Notes under the pieces: model-generated
Told to the model about the DNA's origin: nothing
The model's database searches: none
The model's input: the letters and a program-made list of their open reading frames with translations, nothing else
Made by a program: the position numbers and the translations under genes
In this document: one piece after another, positions 22,223 to 27,937 of the stretch
How positions within the stretch are numbered: position 1 is the first letter of the stretch
How the letters are laid out: every line of letters starts with the position of its first letter
NCBI GenBank assembly: GCA_007118795.1
Contig: SKQX01000002.1
Location: 1 to 27,937, forward strand
DNA: 27,937 bases
Source of the DNA: Thermoflexales bacterium
GTDB taxonomy: Bacteria; Chloroflexota; Anaerolineae; B4-G1
Reading direction: 5' to 3'

Positions 22223-23647
22223 GTGAAACCGACCCTTCGGTTCCTGTCTGTTGAGCAGCGTGAGCGTATCGCAGCGACCGCGTTCCAGTTGCTCGGCGAG
22301 GTGGGGGTCGAGGTGACCGAACCGGAGGCTCAGGGACTGCTCGACGGCGCCGGGGCCAGAATTGAGGGCGATCGCGTTAGGATACCGGGGCCCGTGGTCG
22401 AGAAAGCTCTCGCCTCTGCTCCCTCGAGCATCACCATCTACAGCCGTGAGGGCAATGAGGTGACGCGGCTCGGAGAGATGACCACGTTTTTCGGGGCTCA
22501 CACGGACGCTCCTGACGTGCTGGGCCCCGGCAGCGGCGAGAGACGCGCGTGCCTGGAGTCCGACGTCGCGCGCCACGCGTCCCTGATCGACCAGCTGCCC
22601 AACATCGGCTTCACGACCGCGTCCGGAATGGTTGCGGACCGTTCTCCAGATGTGGCTGCCCTGGTTGCCTTGGCCCGCTGCTTGACGAGTTCGCGCAAAC
22701 CGGTCCTGGCCATGCCGGTCACCTACCAGGCCCTGAGACACAGCCATGAGATGGCGGCCCTGGCTCTGGGTGGCGAGGAGAACCTGCGGGAGCGGCCCAG
22801 TCTCATCATCTACGCTGAGCCGGTATCACCTCTGATCCACCCGAGCAGCTCCATCCGCAAGTTGTTCTACTGCGCCGACCACGGGATACCGCTGGTCTAT
22901 ACGCCGTACGCGGCCATGGGAGCCACGGCACCTATGAGCCAGGCGGCCATTGTGGCGCAGCTGTGCGCCGAATCACTGAGCGGATTGGTGATCCACCAGC
23001 TGAGGCGACCCGGTGCGCCCTTCATCTTCGGCGGGATGGCCTCGGTGATGGATATGCGGACTACGGTCTTCTCCTACGGAGCGCCGGAGTTTCAGCGGGG
23101 CAACGCGCTTATGGCCGAGATGGCACACCATTTCGGTATGCCCAATTTCGGGACCGCCGGGACCAGCGATTCGCAGACCTTCGATGGTCAGGCCATCCTG
23201 GAGGCAGCCTCGTCCTGTCTGTTAGCCCATTTGACCGGCGCTCACCTGATCCACGATGTCGGGTTGCTGGGAAGTGCGACGGTGGTAGTGCCGGCGATGA
23301 TCGTAGCGACGGACGAGATCATTGCGATGATAGACCATATGTGCGCTGGCATTGATGTGAGAGACGAGGCGCTGGCCTTGGACGTAATCAAGGAGATCGG
23401 GCCGGGTGGCGAATTCGTGACGCACTGGCACACGTATGAGCGCTTCCGGGACGTCTGGTACCCGGAGATGCTCTTCAGGGGCGGGGTGGAAGCCTGGGCA
23501 GATTCGGAGCAGCGGACGTTTGAGGAGCGGACGCAGGCCAGGACCCGCCACCTGATGGACCAGCCAGGGCCCGCGTCCCTGCCTGAAGATGTCTCCCGAG
23601 AGATTGAGGCGATCATCGCGCAGGTGGAGGAGGCTGAGCCTTGGTAA
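22223..23647 (+). CDS. MttB-family (COG5598) methyltransferase, paralog 4
   Basis: This 474-residue protein is the most divergent of the four paralogs in this window. Family landmarks are FLSVEQRERI (7-16), GATAPMSQAA (233-242), AGTSDSQ (312-318) and LIHDVG (342-347). The Lys that closes the SDAK-type motif in the other three is Gln318 here. The segment that reads SDCLNLL in paralog 3 is HTDAPDVLGPG here. Both changes may reflect a different amine substrate or loss of a catalytic contact. The GTG start has GGAAGGAG in the loop of a hairpin. Its TAA stop overlaps the TTG start of the proline racemase gene by 7 bp, so the two products are probably made in step and may act in one pathway. No internal TAG. 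Confidence 0.9.
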   Translation: MKPTLRFLSVEQRERIAATAFQLLGEVGVEVTEPEAQGLLDGAGARIEGDRVRIPGPVVEKALASAPSSITIYSREGNEVTRLGEMTTFFGAHTDAPDVLGPGSGERRACLESDVARHASLIDQLPNIGFTTASGMVADRSPDVAALVALARCLTSSRKPVLAMPVTYQALRHSHEMAALALGGEENLRERPSLIIYAEPVSPLIHPSSSIRKLFYCADHGIPLVYTPYAAMGATAPMSQAAIVAQLCAESLSGLVIHQLRRPGAPFIFGGMASVMDMRTTVFSYGAPEFQRGNALMAEMAHHFGMPNFGTAGTSDSQTFDGQAILEAASSCLLAHLTGAHLIHDVGLLGSATVVVPAMIVATDEIIAMIDHMCAGIDVRDEALALDVIKEIGPGGEFVTHWHTYERFRDVWYPEMLFRGGVEAWADSEQRTFEERTQARTRHLMDQPGPASLPEDVSREIEAIIAQVEEAEPW

Positions 23648-24699
23648 GATTCGCGCGGATGTTGACTACCATCGACTCACACACGGCCGGGGAGTCCACC
23701 CGGCTCGTGACCAGTGGCCTGCCACCCATCCCCGGAGAGACCATGGCGCAGAAACTGGCCTACGCTGAGGAGCAGATGGCCTGGGTACCGGGTTTCACGT
23801 TGCTGGAACCGCGGGGCCACAGGGATATGTTCGGGGCGGTCCTCACGCCACCCTGCAGGCCGGAGGCGGAGTTCGGAGTACTGTTCATGGATAACCGGGG
23901 TTACGAGCCCATGTGCGGGCACGCGATCATCGGGACGGTGACCACGGTACTGGAGACGGGCATGCTGGAGGCGTCGGAGCCGGAGACCCTGGTAACCCTC
24001 GACACTGCTTCAGGCCTAGTCCGCGCCAGGGCCAGAGTAGAGGACGGACGAGTGACGGCGGTCTCATTTCAGAACGTTCCGGCTTTCGTGTATCGCTCCG
24101 GCGTGGCGCTCGACCTGCCGGATGTGGGGACGCTAACGGTGGACGTGATCTTCGGAGGCCTTTTCTTCGTCCTGGTGGAGGCCGGGCAACTCGGGCTGGA
24201 GCTGCTTCCCTCAAACGTCCCGCAGTTGGCTGACTTGGGGATGCGGATCCTGACACACGCGAACCGCGAGATCGCCGTCCACCATCCGGAGCTGCCGCAC
24301 ATTGATAAGATCATAGACCTACGTTTCTACAATGAGATCGAGCACGGGGAGGCTGCCCTGGGCTCGAGCGGGTCGGAAGGGGCGACTAGTCGAAACGTCG
24401 TCATCCTCGGCGACGGCATGGTCGATCGGTCACCTTGTGGAACGGGGACGTCGGCCGAGGCAGCACTGCGGCATGCTAAGGGCCGGTTGCAGGTGGGGCA
24501 GTCATTCGTCACGGAGAGCATCATCGGCACGCGCTTCAGGGGTGAGGTGGTGGCCGAGACCACCGTCGGCGATGGGGACCAGAGCTTCCCCGCCGTGATC
24601 CCCAGGATCACAGGGCAGGCCTATGTCACCGGGTTCCATCGCCTGGTGCTTAATCCAGAGGATCCGTTTCCCCAGGGCTTTCATCTAGGTCGGAAATAG
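23641..24699 (+). CDS. Proline racemase / hydroxyproline 2-epimerase family enzyme
   Basis: This PLP-independent racemase family inverts the alpha carbon of proline or hydroxyproline using two cysteines as acid and base. Both are present: Cys92 in EPMCGHAIIGT and Cys266 in DRSPCGTGTSA. Two cysteines favour racemase or epimerase over the trans-3-hydroxyproline dehydratase branch, which carries Thr or Ser at one site. The 352-residue length and the N-terminal IDSHTAGEST (11-20) are typical. The TTG start at 23641 has GGAGGAGG 7 nt upstream and overlaps the preceding gene; an ATG at 23659 lacks a ribosome site. Coupling to MttB paralog 4 suggests that the demethylation product is proline- or hydroxyproline-like. 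Proline racemase and 4-hydroxyproline epimerase cannot be told apart by eye. Confidence 0.9.
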   Translation: MVRFARMLTTIDSHTAGESTRLVTSGLPPIPGETMAQKLAYAEEQMAWVPGFTLLEPRGHRDMFGAVLTPPCRPEAEFGVLFMDNRGYEPMCGHAIIGTVTTVLETGMLEASEPETLVTLDTASGLVRARARVEDGRVTAVSFQNVPAFVYRSGVALDLPDVGTLTVDVIFGGLFFVLVEAGQLGLELLPSNVPQLADLGMRILTHANREIAVHHPELPHIDKIIDLRFYNEIEHGEAALGSSGSEGATSRNVVILGDGMVDRSPCGTGTSAEAALRHAKGRLQVGQSFVTESIIGTRFRGEVVAETTVGDGDQSFPAVIPRITGQAYVTGFHRLVLNPEDPFPQGFHLGRK

Positions 24700-24785
24700 C
24701 CCGGCCGGCACTGTATGCACGGAATGGCTGGACGCGACGGTACTGGGGACATCGAGGAGCCGATGCAGAGTGAGGAGATCACACA

Positions 24786-25961
24786 ATGAGATTTGCTAAG
24801 CGAGTCGGGCTGCTGGCACCAGAAGGTGCCTACCAGGTTCTGGCCAGGGCCCAGGATCTGGAGGCCGCAGGACGAGAGATCATCCATCTGGAGATCGGAC
24901 AGCCCGATATCCAGACCTTCGACAACGTGGCTTGCGCTGGAATCCGGGCGATCGAGGAGGGCCGGACCCGGTACAATCCCCCCGCGGGCGTGGGTACGCT
25001 GCGAGAGGTGATCGCCGAGGATGCGGGGCAGCGGCGATCCATAGAGGTGAAGCCATCGGAGGTGGTAGTGGTACCGGGGGCCAAGCCGATGCTGTTCTTC
25101 CCCACTATGGCGCTAGTTGAGCCCGGTGAGGAGGTGATCTATCCCGATCCGGGCTTTCCCACCTACGCGGCGATGATCGGCGTGGTTGGTGGAGTGGGAG
25201 TGCCGATCCCCCTGCGCGAGGAGACCGGTTTTGCCTTCGACCTGGAGGCCTTCGACGACGCGGTGAGCGATCGGACACGGTTGATCATTCTCAATTCACC
25301 CAGCAACCCTACCGGGGGCGTCCTATCTGGTGCCATTCTTGAGCACATCGCCGAGGTCGCAGCGAAGCACGACGCCTGGGTCCTTTCGGACGAGATTTAC
25401 ACCCGTCTGACCTTCGATGGCGTCTCAGCGCCAAGTATCGCAAGTCTGCCCGGGATGCGGGACCGAACGGTAATCTGCGACGGTTTCTCCAAGTCCTACG
25501 CGATGACGGGATGGCGATTGGGCTTTGGGATCATGCCCGAGCCGCTGGCCGAGCGCCTGGGCTTGCTGCTGACCCACTCCATCGGGTGCACGGCCACCTT
25601 CACACAATACGCGGGTGTCGAGGCGCTTACGGGGCCCCAGGGACAGGTAGAGCGGGTTGTGGGCGAGTACCAGCGGCGACGGGACGCGCTAGTGGAAGGT
25701 CTCAATGCGATCCCTGGTGTGGCATGCCGGAAGCCCCAGGGTGCGTTCTATGCCTTCCCCAACGTGACCGCTTTTGGGCGAAGCTCTGCCTGGGTAGCTG
25801 ACTACCTGCTGGAGGAAGCCGGCGTGGCCGTGCTCCCCGGCGGTGGGTTCGGAAAGGGGGGCGAAGGGTACCTGAGGCTGTGCTTCGCTACCTCCTTGGA
25901 GCAGATCGAGACGGCCTTGAGCAGGATGGCTGAGGCACTGGCGGATTTGCCCACTGAGTGA
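24786..25961 (+). CDS. PLP-dependent class I/II aminotransferase (AspC-like)
   Basis: This cytosolic enzyme transfers an amino group between an amino acid and a 2-oxoacid. The 391-residue protein has the fold-type I pattern: N174 in SPSNPTG, D202 and Y205 in SDEIY, Schiff-base K236 in GFSKSYAMTGWR, R244 for PLP phosphate and R364 in YLRLCF for the substrate carboxylate. The N-terminus resembles the aspartate/alanine aminotransferase subgroup Ib. GAGGAG lies about 9 nt from the ATG. It follows the racemase gene after 86 nt with no obvious terminator, so it is probably the last gene of the rightward block; the next gene is convergent. Substrate is not assignable from sequence alone. Confidence 0.92.
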   Translation: MRFAKRVGLLAPEGAYQVLARAQDLEAAGREIIHLEIGQPDIQTFDNVACAGIRAIEEGRTRYNPPAGVGTLREVIAEDAGQRRSIEVKPSEVVVVPGAKPMLFFPTMALVEPGEEVIYPDPGFPTYAAMIGVVGGVGVPIPLREETGFAFDLEAFDDAVSDRTRLIILNSPSNPTGGVLSGAILEHIAEVAAKHDAWVLSDEIYTRLTFDGVSAPSIASLPGMRDRTVICDGFSKSYAMTGWRLGFGIMPEPLAERLGLLLTHSIGCTATFTQYAGVEALTGPQGQVERVVGEYQRRRDALVEGLNAIPGVACRKPQGAFYAFPNVTAFGRSSAWVADYLLEEAGVAVLPGGGFGKGGEGYLRLCFATSLEQIETALSRMAEALADLPTE

Positions 25962-26014
25962 CCTACGACGCCCTACTGTGAATTGGTCCGGGCAACCACC
26001 GGGCTGTCGCTCCG

Positions 26015-26998
26015 TCAGGAGGGAGGGAGCACCTCAGGCTTACCGAACAAGGCCGCTGTGCCACCGGTATGCCAGAAGAGGATCTTCTCGTGCTTCTGAA
26101 AGCCACCATCCCGCAGCAGGTCCAGGAGCCCACCGAAGGCCCGTCCGGTGTAGACGGGGTCGAGAAGGAGCCCTTCGCTCCGGGCCAGGGTTTCGATGGC
26201 ACTGCGCTCCAGATCACTGACGACCCCGTACCCCCCACCCAAGTACCCGTCATCCACCGAAAAGTCGGCGGGACTGAGGGCCAGCTCCAGGCCGAGGTGA
26301 GCGGCCGTCGCCGTCGCCAGTTGGGAGAGTTCAGCCTTTAACTCATCGACGCGGAGATCGATACTGATCCCCAAGACCCGGCCCTGGAATCGGGTGGCTC
26401 GCGCCGCCACGACTAGACCAGCCTGGGTGCCGCCACTGGAGGAAGCCAGCACGATGTGGTCGAACGTGATCCCGCGCTTCTCGCATTGGGCGGTCAGCTC
26501 CTCCATCGCCGCGACGTATCCACTGGCCCCCACCGGATTGCTGCCGCCGTAGGGGACAACGTAGGGACGGCGGCCCTCCGCCTCCAGCTGCTGGGCGATC
26601 TCGCTGGCTACCTCATGCGGCGGGTCGACGCCGGCCCAGATGATCTGCGCCCCCAGAAGATGATCCAGAAGGAGGTTTCCCTCCATGCGGGCAGGCTCTT
26701 CGCCCCGGAGCACCAGCATGGTGTCCAGACCGAACCTCGCCCCGGCAGCGGCCGTCTGGCGAGCGTGATTCGATTGCTGAGCACCGCAGGTGATGAGAAT
26801 ATCGGCCTCGCGCTGGAGGGCCTCGGCTACCAGGAACTCCAGTTTGCGCGCCTTGTTACCCCCCGTCGCAAGCCCGGTCTGGTCGTCGCGCTTGACCCAG
26901 AGTTCGGGCCCGCCGATCTGGGCTGTGAGACGCGGCAGGGGCTCCAGCGGAGTGGGGAGGTGAGCGACGGTGACGCGGGGCAGATGATTGGTCAACAT
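26015..26998 (-). CDS. D-cysteine desulfhydrase / ACC deaminase family PLP enzyme
   Basis: Members are fold-type II PLP enzymes that deaminate D-cysteine (to pyruvate, sulfide and ammonia), other D-amino acids or 1-aminocyclopropane carboxylate. The 327-residue protein has K49 in TGGNKARKLEFL as Schiff-base lysine, CGAQQSNHARQTAAAG (from about residue 69) contacting the substrate carboxylate, SSSGGTQAG as the PLP phosphate loop, and the C-terminal HTGG segment. ATG 26998 has AAAGGAG 6 nt upstream; an upstream ATG at 27064 lacks this. It is convergent with the aminotransferase gene, 53 bp apart with no clear terminator between. With a racemase nearby, a role on a D-amino acid is plausible, but which one is unknown. 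Confidence 0.88.
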   Translation of the reverse strand: MLTNHLPRVTVAHLPTPLEPLPRLTAQIGGPELWVKRDDQTGLATGGNKARKLEFLVAEALQREADILITCGAQQSNHARQTAAAGARFGLDTMLVLRGEEPARMEGNLLLDHLLGAQIIWAGVDPPHEVASEIAQQLEAEGRRPYVVPYGGSNPVGASGYVAAMEELTAQCEKRGITFDHIVLASSSGGTQAGLVVAARATRFQGRVLGISIDLRVDELKAELSQLATATAAHLGLELALSPADFSVDDGYLGGGYGVVSDLERSAIETLARSEGLLLDPVYTGRAFGGLLDLLRDGGFQKHEKILFWHTGGTAALFGKPEVLPPS

Positions 26999-27217
26999 AG
27001 GGATCTCCTTTTCTGATGAGACAAACGACGACGGTGCATGCCAGGAAGAGACGAAGCTTGGCAAGTCGCTCCATCATCTTGATCATCACGAGCCATACGA
27101 GCGGTCCCAAGCCCCACCGAGCGAGAGCGGGCTGCCAGAGAGGAGCTTCGACCGTCAGGGAGACACGGTGGACTGATGCTGCAACGGGGCAACCGGTCGA
27201 GGACATTTATCACCCGG

Positions 27218-27937
27218 TCACCATTGAGCAAAGACACGGTAGTTGAGCTCTGCATTCAGGACGTCGCGATCCGCCCGAAGACGACTCAGGGCCGCAGACT
27301 CCTCGCCGATGGGGACCTGTAGACGCCAGGCGCGGACCGCGGGGAGGAACTCGGCCTCCGCTTGATAGGTGGGCCATCGTGATGGCCCAGCGACCCCCGG
27401 TCTATACTGGACGATAATCTCTCCCGGCGCATAACCGGCTTGCGGAACGCCCCCCGGGTCGGTCTGGGCCGACGAAGCAGCGCTTGATAGGCACAGCGGG
27501 GCCGATGAGCGGGCGCCGTGGACCAGGGCCGCCGCCGCATCGATGCGCCCACACCCAAACCTTTCATCCCACCCCGGGGCGCCCAAATCCACCGCGTTGT
27601 CTAGAATCGCCGAAGCCACCTGAGCGGGGGAGTAGGCCGGATACCGGGAGATCAGGAGGGCCGCCAGGCCCGCCACGTGGGGGGTGGCCATGGATGTCCC
27701 AGTATTGTAGCCGTAGCCTCCTCCCATCAATGTGCTGTAGATGGCGTCTACTGGTCCGCCGCCACCGGGGGCTGCAATGCTGACGTGGGTCCCATACGAG
27801 GAATAGCCAGCTGGGCTGTCATCCCGTCTCGTCGCGGCGACGCCCAGCACGTGACGACAGTTGGCGGGCGGGACATCGATCCTTGCGCCGTTGTTGCCGG
27901 CTGCAGCCACGATGACGACCCCGGCCGTATGGGCCTC
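27218..27937 (-). CDS. Subtilase (peptidase S8) C-terminal part, partial
   Basis: The gene runs off the right edge; 239 C-terminal residues are visible. The catalytic Ser lies in NTGTSMATPHVAGLAALL, and the preceding VAAAGNNGARI holds the oxyanion Asn region. The catalytic Asp and His lie beyond the window. The S8 fold ends near CGRIDAAAAL. The final 75 residues (from about GYAPGEIIVQYRPG to the end, with LRADRDVLNAELNYRV) look like a fervidolysin/I9-type subtilase propeptide, which normally precedes the catalytic domain. Here it follows it, after a linker with small residues. It is probably secreted, but the signal peptide is outside the window. The 218-bp gap to the next gene (27000-27217) holds no gene or promoter that I can support. 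Confidence 0.88.
   Translation of the reverse strand, partial: EAHTAGVVIVAAAGNNGARIDVPPANCRHVLGVAATRRDDSPAGYSSYGTHVSIAAPGGGGPVDAIYSTLMGGGYGYNTGTSMATPHVAGLAALLISRYPAYSPAQVASAILDNAVDLGAPGWDERFGCGRIDAAAALVHGARSSAPLCLSSAASSAQTDPGGVPQAGYAPGEIIVQYRPGVAGPSRWPTYQAEAEFLPAVRAWRLQVPIGEESAALSRLRADRDVLNAELNYRVFAQW

Noticed and set aside
5164..23647. Pyrrolysine-dependent MttB enzymes
   Set aside because: None of the four MttB-family frames contains an internal TAG codon, and several genes in the window end in TAG as an ordinary stop.
26856..27206. Leftward frame with a hydrophobic stretch upstream of the D-cysteine-desulfhydrase-like gene
   Set aside because: It runs out of frame into the PLP gene, has no ribosome site, and resembles no known membrane protein.
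1..27937. CRISPR arrays, insertion sequences, phage genes
   Set aside because: No regularly spaced direct repeats of CRISPR size, no transposase or integrase, and no terminal inverted repeats with target duplications were seen.

Overview
The window looks like a high-GC bacterial chromosome segment, most likely Chloroflexota. The reasons are a bifunctional-type SIS sugar isomerase, a trigger factor-clpP pair, a long-leader Tat lipoprotein binding protein, multi-paralog COG5598 methyltransferases, and frequent GTG/TTG starts with strong AGGAGG-type ribosome sites. This is inference from gene content; no rRNA is present. Several genes end in TAG (14744-16465, 5164-6702, 23641-24699), so TAG is read as stop here.

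Left part (1-5100). A MerR-type regulator with a cobalamin-binding domain and CarH-like photoreceptor motifs is read leftward. Its promoter contains three TTGACA-like units spaced exactly 11 bp apart. Next come a leftward SIS-domain phosphoglucose/phosphomannose isomerase, a tRNA-Leu(UAG) with a good promoter, and rightward tig and clpP.

Leftward block (5164-16465). In transcription order: a Tat/lipoprotein peptide-type solute-binding protein, a DppB-like permease with a very large extracytoplasmic insertion, a DppC-like permease, a fused DppD-DppF ATPase, and a CBS-CBS-ACT protein. After a 477-bp gap come a methylaspartate-ammonia-lyase-like enolase-superfamily protein and an MttB-family methyltransferase. 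A near-perfect sigma70 promoter lies about 310 bp upstream of the binding-protein gene.

Rightward block (17027-25961). A FadR-type GntR regulator with its own promoter and a perfect palindrome is followed by MttB-family 2, a Cys/Met-metabolism PLP enzyme, MttB-family 3, MttB-family 4, a two-cysteine proline racemase/hydroxyproline epimerase (overlapping the preceding gene), and a class I aminotransferase. Hairpins lie in three of the intercistronic gaps. A convergent D-cysteine desulfhydrase/ACC-deaminase-family gene follows, and the window ends inside a subtilase gene.

Reading of the whole: the divergent blocks around 16.5-17.0 kb look like one catabolic island. An ABC importer brings in a small nitrogenous compound, four MttB-family enzymes remove methyl groups from one or more quaternary amines, and racemase, PLP and enolase-superfamily enzymes process the amino-acid backbone. 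The substrate is unknown. Proline-betaine-like compounds are the best guess from the racemase. No corrinoid protein, corrinoid:folate methyltransferase or reductive activator is encoded here, so those partners must lie elsewhere if the island is a classical corrinoid demethylation system.
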